From Hydrogenothermus sp. (GTDB lineage Bacteria; Aquificota; Aquificia; Aquificales; Hydrogenothermaceae), in assembly GCA_003978675.1 (NCBI GenBank), contig QNYP01000032.1, positions 1 through 23,466 of the forward strand: a DNA stretch of 23,466 nt, written 5' to 3'. The notes below the pieces were generated by a model, which saw nothing but the letters and a program-made list of their open reading frames with translations, made no database searches and was not told the DNA's origin. Made by a program: the position numbers and the translations under genes. Below, in pieces: positions 8,771-15,399 of the stretch (position 1 is the stretch's first letter; each line of letters starts with the position of its first letter).

Positions 8771-9307
8771 ATGAAAAAATTTGCTTACTACGTTTTCACT
8801 TTATTAATTTCTTTTACTTTATCTTTTGCAGGAGATAATCCAAAACCTTTAGGTTTAGAGATGGGTAGTGCAACTATATCAGATGCTAAGGCAAAATATA
8901 ACTTGAAGTATAAGGGCATTAATAAATATACCCTTGGAGATATGTATGGAATAAACTCCTCAGAGCTTAATATAGAAGGTTTGCAAGATATAACACTAAT
9001 TTTTGATAAAGATAAAAAGTTACAAGCAGTACTAATGGAATTTCCAAAGAACTTTAATCATACATATTGGAGAAGACTTTATAATTCTTTAAGAAATAAA
9101 TACACATTAAAATCTTCAAATATTCCATTTGTAGGGGATAGATATGCAATTTTTGAACAAGGAAATTCTATAATAAGACTTGAAAGTCCGCATTTAGGAT
9201 TCAAGACATATTTAATATATATGACAAAGAAATTCAGAAGATTATATAACCAGAAAAATGAAGAAGAAAGAAGAAATAAGCAAAGATCCTTGGAAAATAA
9301 TTTATAA
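8771..9307 (+). CDS. Secreted protein of unknown function
   Basis: I do not recognise this 178-residue protein. It starts with a clear signal peptide (MKKF, a hydrophobic stretch, then SFAGD, cleavage likely near residue 20). The mature part reads as a compact alpha/beta domain with mixed charged strands (for example LQDITLIFDKDKKLQAVLME). It ends in a very basic and acidic helix-like tail (KKFRRLYNQKNEEERRNKQRS). There is no cysteine in the mature protein and no further membrane segment, so a periplasmic location is likely. The start follows a strong GAGGGAGGT site. It stands between the helicase gene, 53 bases upstream, and the nuo promoter, and it has the same strand and base composition as its neighbours. 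Nothing links it by sequence to complex I. Confidence 0.75.
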   Translation: MKKFAYYVFTLLISFTLSFAGDNPKPLGLEMGSATISDAKAKYNLKYKGINKYTLGDMYGINSSELNIEGLQDITLIFDKDKKLQAVLMEFPKNFNHTYWRRLYNSLRNKYTLKSSNIPFVGDRYAIFEQGNSIIRLESPHLGFKTYLIYMTKKFRRLYNQKNEEERRNKQRSLENNL

Positions 9308-9330
9308 ACAAATATATAAATGTGTATACT

Positions 9331-9359
9331 TTGACTTTTTAAATTTTTACTGGTATTTT
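9331..9359 (+). promoter_or_regulatory. Candidate promoter for the nuo cluster
   Basis: TTGACT (9331-9336) and TATTTT (9354-9359) are 17 bases apart, with TGG just before the -10 element (an extended -10). A start near 9366 would leave a leader of about 38 bases before nuoA. TTTACTG occurs twice, at 9346-9352 and 9362-9368, 16 bases apart and flanking the -10 element, which could be an operator, though the region is AT-rich. A 6-bp stem TTTACT/AGTAAA (9362-9367/9374-9379) also lies in the leader. Confidence 0.55.
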
Positions 9360-9403
9360 TATTTACTGCAAAAAGTAAAACAGTGTTTGATTAGAGGGGT
9401 GTT

Positions 9404-9772
9404 ATGACAGGATATTTTGCATTGGTAATATTCTTCGTAGCAGCTACGGTTGTTGGTGTAGCTATGCTTGTTATAAATAGAATTATTGCCCCATCAAGAC
9501 CAGAACCTCTTAAAGAATATCCTTACGAATGTGGAGTTCCCCTTTACGATAAAACTGCACAAACTTCTTTAGACCAGAAATATTATCTACTTGGTCTTCT
9601 ACTTGTTTTATTTGACCTTGAAGCAGCTTTTGTATTTCCATGGGCTGTTATTTATAAAGCCTTTGTCCAATACAATGCAGGATTAATCTTTATAGAAATG
9701 TTCCTTTTCTTGACTATATTAACTATAGGATTTGTATATGCTTGGAAGAAAGGAGCGTTAAGATGGCAATAA
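9404..9772 (+). CDS. nuoA: NADH-quinone oxidoreductase subunit A (NuoA)
   Basis: NuoA is a small membrane subunit of complex I, at the junction between the quinone-binding arm and the proton-pumping arm. The 122-residue protein has three membrane segments: about 3-25, 62-84 and 90-112. The conserved loop after the first begins YPYECGVPLYDK (39-50) and holds the family Cys-Gly. The second helix contains the conserved LLLVLFDLEAAFVFPWA with its acidic pair D71 and E73. The loop between them (TAQTSLDQKYY) differs from the proteobacterial form, which has an Arg-Phe pair there. AGAGGGGTGTT lies just before the ATG, the same type of ribosome-binding site as used by nuoCD. It is the first gene of the nuo cluster and overlaps nuoB by 10 bases. 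Confidence 0.96.
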   Translation: MTGYFALVIFFVAATVVGVAMLVINRIIAPSRPEPLKEYPYECGVPLYDKTAQTSLDQKYYLLGLLLVLFDLEAAFVFPWAVIYKAFVQYNAGLIFIEMFLFLTILTIGFVYAWKKGALRWQ

Positions 9773-10281
9773 TGAACAACAATGGAATAATTTTAACAAC
9801 TGCAGAAGAAGTTTTAAGTTGGGGAAGAAGAAATTCCCTTTGGCCAGTATCTGTAGGGCTTGCTTGCTGTGCTATAGAAATGATGCATACAGCAGCATCA
9901 AGATTTGATACAGATAGGCTTGGAATAATATTTAGAGGTTCTCCAAGACAATCAGATGTTTTAATAGTTGCAGGAACTGTTGTTAACAAAGTTGCGCCAA
10001 TGCTCAAACTTATATATGAGCAAATGCCAGAGCCTAAATGGGTTATTTCTATGGGTGGTTGTGCTTCTGCAGGAGGACCTTTCCCAACTTATGCTACATT
10101 ACAAGGGGTAGACAGAATTATCCCTGTTGATGTGTATGTTCCCGGTTGTCCTCCAACACCACAAGCATTACTTTGGGGAATTTTAGAGCTTCAGAAAAAA
10201 ATAAAGGCTTATAAAGAAGGAAAAGAATTTAAAGAAATACCTGTAAAACAAGCAGCCCCTTCATTCCCTATAAAAAAATAA
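9763..10281 (+). CDS. nuoB: NADH-quinone oxidoreductase subunit B (NuoB), cluster N2 subunit
   Basis: NuoB carries the 4Fe-4S cluster N2, which passes electrons to quinone. The 172-residue protein contains all four ligands: the adjacent pair C35-C36 in LACCAIEMMH, C100 in GGCASAGGPF and C129 in VPGCPPTP. The start at 9763 is chosen over an in-frame ATG at 9742 because AAGGAG lies at the right distance before it and the resulting N-terminus is the usual short one. A further ATG at 9772, touching the nuoA stop as TAATG, is possible. The gene overlaps the end of nuoA. It is followed by a 62-base gap with a hairpin before nuoCD. Confidence 0.96.
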   Translation: MAIMNNNGIILTTAEEVLSWGRRNSLWPVSVGLACCAIEMMHTAASRFDTDRLGIIFRGSPRQSDVLIVAGTVVNKVAPMLKLIYEQMPEPKWVISMGGCASAGGPFPTYATLQGVDRIIPVDVYVPGCPPTPQALLWGILELQKKIKAYKEGKEFKEIPVKQAAPSFPIKK

Positions 10282-10310
10282 GGGCAAGCCTCATTAATAT
10301 GGTTTGCCTT
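10281..10310 (+). promoter_or_regulatory. Intercistronic hairpin between nuoB and nuoCD
   Basis: AGGGCAAGCC (10281-10290) can pair with GGTTTGCCTT (10301-10310), giving 10 base pairs (two of them G-U) around a 10-nt loop. It lies directly on the nuoB stop codon. The bases after it (CCTTACTAAT) are not a proper U-tract, so it fits an RNA-processing or partial attenuation element better than a full terminator. A terminator for the nuo genes here would make little sense. Confidence 0.5.
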
Positions 10311-10343
10311 CCTTACTAATATCTTTTAAAAAGGGGTGTTATT

Positions 10344-12098
10344 TTGTCTTGGATAGAAGAGGAAAAGTTAAAGTTTCTAATACATAAATTTAATACCTTA
10401 AAACTAAAAAAAAACAAGGAACTTTTATTTTTAGAAGTAGATAAGGAAGAATTAATTCCTCTTTTAAAGGAGTTAAAGGAAAACCCAGAATTAGAATTTA
10501 AACATTTTATAGATTTTACAATAGTAGACTATCCTTTCCATAATCCAAGATTTCAAGGGATTTATTTTCTATTTTCACCATTACTTAAAAAAAGAATATG
10601 TATAAAAACTTGGGCTGAGGACGATAAACTTCCTTCTATTATAAATCTCTGGAAAGGAGCCAAATGGGCAGAAAGAGAAGCCTACGATATGTTTGGAGTT
10701 GTTTTTGAAGGACATGAAAATCTGGTTAGAATGTTTATGTGGGAAGGATACCCTTATTATCCTCTTAGAAAAGATTTTCCAAAAGAAGGTATAAAGGATA
10801 CCTATTTACCATCTTTAAACGAAAGACCAGGAGAATTTCCAAGCCATGATTATGAAGAATACCACACAGCTTTACCTACTCTTGAAGATTTAGAGAAAAC
10901 AGAAAGAGCAAGACTTCCTAAAAAGCAGGCACAGATAGTTTTAAACTGGGGACCTTTACATCCAGGAACACATGGAACTATATGGTTTTTATTTGATTTG
11001 CAGGGGGAAACTGTTCAAAACTGTGATATTATTCTCGGACAACTCCATAGGGGAATAGAAAAGTTATCAGAAGATATAACATATACACAGATAATTCCAT
11101 ATACAGATAGAATGGACTACATATCTGCAATATGTAGTAATGTAGCCTATGTTAATGCAGTAGAAAAGCTTCTAGATGTTGAGCCTACAGAGAAAGCAAA
11201 ATGGATAAGAACAATGATGTGTGAACTTCAAAGAATAAATTCTCATCTTCTCTGGCTTGGGACATTTGCATTGGATATAGGAGCCTTGACTATATTTTTA
11301 TATACATTTAGAGAAAGAGAAAAATTAATGGATATTATAGAAGGAATTGCTGGAATAAGGCTAAATTCTTCATATATAAGAATAGGAGGGGTAAGGCAAG
11401 ACTTACCAGAAGGAGCTTTAGATGTTATAAAGCATTTTGTTAAAGATTTCCCAGAAAGGTTAAGAGAATATGAAACAATACTTACTAAAAATAGAATATG
11501 GATAAAGAGAAACGAAGGAATAGGAGTTATATCTGAAGAAGATGTTTACCAATATGGATTAACAGGTGCTGTAGCTAGAGCTTCAGGAGTTCCTTATGAT
11601 ATAAGGGCTATACAACCTACAGATGCATATTCAGAAGTAGATTTTGAAATCCCTCTTGGAACTGTTGGAGATTCCTATGATAGGTATTTAGTAAGAATGG
11701 AAGAAATGCGCCAAAGTTTAAGGATAGTTGAGCAATGTATAAAAAAACTTGAAAAAATGAAAGATGATAAACATATAGCAACAGATAATCCTTATGTTTT
11801 ACCTACTTTAGATGAAACTTTTGTTTCTATAGAATCTATGGTTAAAGATTTTAATCTTAGAATTTATGGAGAACAGGCGCCTATTGGAGAAGTTTACCTT
11901 TCTGGAGAAAACCCAAGAGGTGAGCTTGGATTTTATATAGTATCTCAAGGGGAAGGAAAACCTTACAGACTTAGAATTCGTTCGGGGGCTTTTTACAATC
12001 TTCAGATATTTCCAGAACTTATAAAAGGAAGGACAATAGCTGATGCAGTAGTTTTACTTGGTAGTTTAGACCCTGTAGTAGGTGAAACTGATAGATAA
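10344..12098 (+). CDS. nuoCD: Fused NADH-quinone oxidoreductase subunit C/D (NuoCD)
   Basis: This 584-residue protein joins the two hydrophilic complex I subunits that are separate in many bacteria. Residues about 1-155 are NuoC-like, with EREAYDMFG at 110-118 and a Tyr/Pro-rich WEGYPYYPLRKDFP. Residues about 195-584 are NuoD-like, with LHPGTHG (205-211), which contains a quinone-site histidine, and DRMDYISA with the partner tyrosine. The end, LLGSLDPVVGETDR, is the usual NuoD C-terminus, so the gene is complete. The start is TTG at 10344, preceded by AAGGGGTGTT, which mirrors the nuoA site; there is no ATG nearby that would keep the N-terminus. Fused NuoCD is known from several groups, including E. 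coli. The next gene begins on the base after the stop codon and is not a nuo gene. Confidence 0.96.
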   Translation: MSWIEEEKLKFLIHKFNTLKLKKNKELLFLEVDKEELIPLLKELKENPELEFKHFIDFTIVDYPFHNPRFQGIYFLFSPLLKKRICIKTWAEDDKLPSIINLWKGAKWAEREAYDMFGVVFEGHENLVRMFMWEGYPYYPLRKDFPKEGIKDTYLPSLNERPGEFPSHDYEEYHTALPTLEDLEKTERARLPKKQAQIVLNWGPLHPGTHGTIWFLFDLQGETVQNCDIILGQLHRGIEKLSEDITYTQIIPYTDRMDYISAICSNVAYVNAVEKLLDVEPTEKAKWIRTMMCELQRINSHLLWLGTFALDIGALTIFLYTFREREKLMDIIEGIAGIRLNSSYIRIGGVRQDLPEGALDVIKHFVKDFPERLREYETILTKNRIWIKRNEGIGVISEEDVYQYGLTGAVARASGVPYDIRAIQPTDAYSEVDFEIPLGTVGDSYDRYLVRMEEMRQSLRIVEQCIKKLEKMKDDKHIATDNPYVLPTLDETFVSIESMVKDFNLRIYGEQAPIGEVYLSGENPRGELGFYIVSQGEGKPYRLRIRSGAFYNLQIFPELIKGRTIADAVVLLGSLDPVVGETDR

Positions 12099-12374
12099 AT
12101 GAATTTGAAAATATTTAAAAAGCTTTTTTTAATAGGCTTATTTTTCTTTTCTGTAGTTTTATCTTCAACACACCACCATTATGATTTGAAGCCTCATTAT
12201 GACTGTCCTATTTGTGTTTTTCAGATTAATGAAACTTTAGAAGAACCTGACTATAATCCAATAAAGCTAATTATTCCAGAAGAAGTACCCTTTAGTTTCC
12301 CTATAAATTATAAAAATCCATATAAAACATTTTTATCTAAAGCAAACCAACGGGCTCCTCCTGTTTATATGTAA
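12099..12374 (+). CDS. Small exported His/Cys-rich protein, putative metal-binding (DUF2946-like)
   Basis: This is a 91-residue protein with a basic start and a hydrophobic stretch (8-23) that looks like a signal peptide. Right after it comes a cluster of possible metal ligands: H25-H27, H33, C36 and C39 (HHHYDLKPHYDCPIC). The chain ends QRAPPVYM. A short exported protein with an N-terminal His/CPxC region and a C-terminal RAPP-like end resembles the DUF2946 group, which often sits beside outer-membrane metal receptor genes; I give this family from memory and with moderate trust. The ATG is the first base after the nuoCD stop and has no good ribosome-binding site, suggesting translational coupling. 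It stands before an outer-membrane barrel and znuA/znuB genes, which supports a metal-handling role, possibly for zinc. A function has not been shown. Confidence 0.72.
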   Translation: MNLKIFKKLFLIGLFFFSVVLSSTHHHYDLKPHYDCPICVFQINETLEEPDYNPIKLIIPEEVPFSFPINYKNPYKTFLSKANQRAPPVYM

Positions 12375-12442
12375 ATATTACATATCTTACGAATCTTAAT
12401 TTATTCAACAAAAAAACTTCTAAAAATCAGGAGGAGCTTTTT

Positions 12443-13687
12443 ATGAAGAAGTATATTATTGCTATATTATTGTTGTTTAATTTTTATGTATATTCGCAAG
12501 ATTATATTTCGTATACACCATCCCAATTTACAAATCCTTTTGCACAACCTCAATTTGTTCCAAACATATCTTTAATTGCTGATTTTTCATATGTAAGTAG
12601 AGATATCAGGGATGAAACTTATGAAAGTCTTGAAATACCAGCTTTCTTGCATCAGCTTATCCATAAACATGGAGAACATAAACATGCTCCTATGAATGCA
12701 AATAGAGGATTTAATTTAAACTATGCTGAACTATCTCTAGAATCTGCTGTTGATCCTTACATTAATTTAATGGGAATTTTTCATATTACAGAAGGGGCTT
12801 TTGAAATAGAGGAGCTTTACTTTACCACCCGTTCCCTTCCTTACAATATACAGGTGAAAGGAGGAAAGTTTTTAAGTTCTATAGGAAGAATAAATTCACA
12901 GCATCAGCACTACTGGGATTTTGTGGATATTCCTCTTATTTATAAAGTTCTATTTGGGGATGAAGGTTTAAGTGAAAAAGGTGTTCAACTTACATGGATA
13001 GCACCAGCACCTTTTTATTTACTAATGGGAACAGAGCTTTTTCAAGGGGAAAATGAATATAGCTTTGGATATGAATCTATAGAAAATAATGGAAAAATTA
13101 TTTTTTATAAAGCGCCTGTTCCAAACTTATATACTGCTTTTGTTAAGACCTCTTATGATATAGGTAATTTAACTTTTTTAGGAGGTTTTTCTTATCTAAG
13201 TGGAAAAACAAGATTTAATCATCTTGAAGATCAGGAAGAACCACATGCTTTTGGAGGAAATACAAAGATTTACGGGTTTGATATATTTGCAAAATATTTT
13301 ATTGATTCTTACAAATACATATCATTTCAAGGTGAATATTTTTATAGAAATTTAGATGGATTCATTTATAAAAACATGAATCTATCTAATTTAGAAAAAA
13401 GACAAGGAGGATTTTATATTCAAACGATTTACAGATTCAGTCAAAGATGGAGGTTAGGTTTTAGATATGACCTCTTAAATAAAAATGAAGTTAATGGGGA
13501 AAAAATAACTGAAGATTTGGATAGATATTCTTTAATGATTGATTTTACACCTTCAGAATGGACAAGAATAAGGTTTCAATATAACTATGATAGAAGCAAG
13601 TTTATAGAAGATGAAAGAAAGGAAATAAATGAATTTATTTTAGAGATAAACTTTGCAATTGGTGCACATGGTGCTCATAAATTTTAA
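12443..13687 (+). CDS. Outer-membrane beta-barrel protein with His-rich segment, putative metal-uptake porin
   Basis: This 414-residue protein has a signal peptide (hydrophobic 4-16, cleavage probably after VYS at 16-18). Alternating hydrophobic/polar strands run to the very end, where it finishes in Phe (GAHGAHKF), as outer-membrane barrels typically do. Residues 70-81 (HQLIHKHGEHKH) form a His-rich segment that could gather divalent metal, and there is another His pair near the C-terminus. The conserved-looking centre GKFLSSIGR followed by QHQHYWDFVD resembles a group of barrel proteins that I associate with metal-transport loci. It is too short for a TonB-dependent receptor and I see no plug domain or TonB box. 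A strong AGGAGGAG site lies before the ATG. ZnuA and ZnuB genes follow 19 bases downstream, so passage of metal across the outer membrane is the natural guess, but the substrate is unproven. Confidence 0.75.
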   Translation: MKKYIIAILLLFNFYVYSQDYISYTPSQFTNPFAQPQFVPNISLIADFSYVSRDIRDETYESLEIPAFLHQLIHKHGEHKHAPMNANRGFNLNYAELSLESAVDPYINLMGIFHITEGAFEIEELYFTTRSLPYNIQVKGGKFLSSIGRINSQHQHYWDFVDIPLIYKVLFGDEGLSEKGVQLTWIAPAPFYLLMGTELFQGENEYSFGYESIENNGKIIFYKAPVPNLYTAFVKTSYDIGNLTFLGGFSYLSGKTRFNHLEDQEEPHAFGGNTKIYGFDIFAKYFIDSYKYISFQGEYFYRNLDGFIYKNMNLSNLEKRQGGFYIQTIYRFSQRWRLGFRYDLLNKNEVNGEKITEDLDRYSLMIDFTPSEWTRIRFQYNYDRSKFIEDERKEINEFILEINFAIGAHGAHKF

Positions 13688-13706
13688 GACTTTAAAGGAG
13701 GGAAAA

Positions 13707-14594
13707 ATGAGAATATTATCAATAATATTTTTATTAACTGTAATATCTTTAACAGCAAATGCAAAGGTTAAAGTTATAGCAACATACCCTTATATAAAAA
13801 GTATAGTAAAGGAAATTGCAAAAGATAAAGTTGATGTTTCTTCCTTATCTAATGGAAAGTGGGATCCTCATTTTGTTCCTCCAAGACCATCTCTTGTAGT
13901 GAAACTTAGGAATGCAGATCTTTTAATAATAAATGGTGCACAGCTTGAAATAGGCTGGCTTCCACCGTTAATAGATAGAGCAAATAATGGGAAAATTTTA
14001 CCAGGAAAAATAGGTTTTCTAGACTTATCAACACTTTTTGACTTAATACAAAAACCTCAAGTAGTTTCAAGGGCTTTTGGAGATGTTCATCCGCAGGGAA
14101 ATCCCCATTTTTATTTAGATCCTGTAAAAATTTCTAAAATTGCAGAGGCAATTACGGAGAGATTATGTGTTGTAGATAAAGGAAATTGTGAATTTTATAT
14201 GGACAATCTAAAGTCTTTTAAAGAAAAGTGGCAAATAAAACTAAATGAGTGGAGTGAAAAGATGAAAAACTTAAAAGGAACTTTCGTTTTTGAATACCAT
14301 AGAATATTTGATTACTTTTTTTTAAGATATGGGGTAAACATAGTAGGAACTTTAGAACCATTCCCTGGAATTCCTCCAACAACTTCTCATCTTTTAGAAT
14401 TAATTGATTTCGCAAAAAAACACAAAATAAGCTTTATAACTTATGCTATTTATAATCCTAAAAACCCTGTTCAGTTTATATCAAAGAAAACAGGAATAAA
14501 ACCAGTTTTACTACCCCATGATGTAAACTCTTTACCACAGGTTAAAGATATTTTTTTTTTATTTAATGAGATAGTAGGGAGACTTATAAAATGA
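13707..14594 (+). CDS. znuA: Periplasmic metal-binding protein of a zinc/manganese ABC transporter (ZnuA-like)
   Basis: This cluster A-I substrate-binding protein (295 residues) should capture zinc, or possibly manganese or iron, in the periplasm and deliver it to the membrane permease. An upstream in-frame ATG at 13653 lies inside the previous gene; 13707 is preferred because AAGGAGGG precedes it and it gives a clean signal peptide (SLTANA at 14-19). Ligand positions seen in the family are H55 (WDPHF), H134 (NPHFYLDP) and H198 (EYHRIF); the fourth site, normally Asp or Glu, falls near LLPHDVN (H271, D272). There is no long His-rich loop as in E. coli ZnuA. C154 and C161 could form a disulfide. 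The stop overlaps the permease start as ATGA. The metal cannot be named with certainty from sequence; zinc is the best guess given three histidine ligands. Confidence 0.88.
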   Translation: MRILSIIFLLTVISLTANAKVKVIATYPYIKSIVKEIAKDKVDVSSLSNGKWDPHFVPPRPSLVVKLRNADLLIINGAQLEIGWLPPLIDRANNGKILPGKIGFLDLSTLFDLIQKPQVVSRAFGDVHPQGNPHFYLDPVKISKIAEAITERLCVVDKGNCEFYMDNLKSFKEKWQIKLNEWSEKMKNLKGTFVFEYHRIFDYFFLRYGVNIVGTLEPFPGIPPTTSHLLELIDFAKKHKISFITYAIYNPKNPVQFISKKTGIKPVLLPHDVNSLPQVKDIFFLFNEIVGRLIK

Positions 14595-15310
14595 TAGATT
14601 TATTAATCCCTGTTTTCTTAGTAATTTTTATACTACTTTTAATGCATACATATCTTGGAATAGAAATTATTAAAAGGCAGATTATTTTTACAGACCTTGC
14701 GGTAGGGCAGATGGCAGCTGTGGGGACTGCCTTCTCCCTTGTTTTTTTTCATGGAGAGTTTAAATACTTATTTTCTGTTTTATTTGCAGTTATAACTGCT
14801 TTGATTATAGCTTTTGTTAATAAAAAGAATAGATATACTGAGGCATTTATTGGAATTTTTTATGCTTTTGGATTTTCTATATTATTTCTAGTAATGTCAA
14901 AAAACCCTTCAGGAATGGAACATATAAAAGAGTTAACAGCTTCAGATGTTTTATATGTGGATTTTAAAGATGTTTTCATAAGTGCAGTTTTATATTCTAC
15001 TTTTTTTGCTGTTCTTTATTTTTCAAAGAGATCAAATTATTACGAATTTATATACTTTCCAATTTTTGCTTTAACAATAGTTCATTCAGTTTCTCTTGTA
15101 GGTGTGTTAGTAGTTTTTACATTTTTGGTAATACCTGCGTTTGTAGGACTGCTTATAAGTGAGAAAAATTCCTTTTTTGTCGGTGTATTGTATGGCACTG
15201 TTCTTTCCTTGTTTGCAGTAATACTTGCTGTAAGCCTTGATTTTCCTGTTGGATACACTATAACAGCTATTTTGTCTTGTTGTGGAATATTGTTAGCTTT
15301 ATTAAAATAA
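14591..15310 (+). CDS. znuB: ABC-3 family metal permease (ZnuB-like)
   Basis: This integral membrane permease should form the channel for the metal delivered by the adjacent ZnuA-like protein. The 239 residues are almost all hydrophobic, with about seven membrane segments, and show the family pattern: an early amphipathic IIKRQIIFTDLAVGQMAAVG (28-47), a central acidic/Lys-rich loop (ELTASDVLYVDFKDV), and a late helix pair with SLVGVLVVFTFLVIPAFVG. It is somewhat shorter than typical ZnuB or MntB proteins of about 260-290 residues, but the start is fixed by an ATGA overlap with znuA. No gene for the ATPase partner (ZnuC) is found in this window, so that subunit must be encoded elsewhere or borrowed. 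An 89-base gap follows before nuoH. Confidence 0.87.
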   Translation: MIDLLIPVFLVIFILLLMHTYLGIEIIKRQIIFTDLAVGQMAAVGTAFSLVFFHGEFKYLFSVLFAVITALIIAFVNKKNRYTEAFIGIFYAFGFSILFLVMSKNPSGMEHIKELTASDVLYVDFKDVFISAVLYSTFFAVLYFSKRSNYYEFIYFPIFALTIVHSVSLVGVLVVFTFLVIPAFVGLLISEKNSFFVGVLYGTVLSLFAVILAVSLDFPVGYTITAILSCCGILLALLK

Positions 15311-15363
15311 TAGTCAGTAAAAATCAAACAATGTTTCATTTTTGTAATTCTTATGATAATATG

Positions 15364-15397
15364 TTTTAGCAAAAAGTCTAAACACTAGGGGCTAAAA
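15364..15397 (+). promoter_or_regulatory. Stem-loop enclosing the nuoH ribosome-binding site
   Basis: TTTTAGC (15364-15370) and GCTAAAA (15391-15397) form a perfect 7-bp stem with a 20-nt loop. The probable nuoH ribosome-binding site AGGGG (15387-15391) sits at the 3' end of the loop, and the stem ends two bases before the GTG start. It could limit translation of nuoH after the znu genes. The same 89-base gap also holds AT-rich stretches such as TATGAT at 15352-15357, but no convincing -35 partner. Confidence 0.35.
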
Positions 15398-15399
15398 AG

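Noticed and set aside
12375..12442. Zur or Fur operator before the outer-membrane barrel gene
   Set aside because: No clear palindrome such as TGATAAT-type half sites is visible; the gap is simply AT-rich.
15329..15360. Promoter before nuoH (TATGAT or GATAAT as -10)
   Set aside because: No acceptable -35 element lies at 16-18 bases; -10-like strings are common in this base composition.
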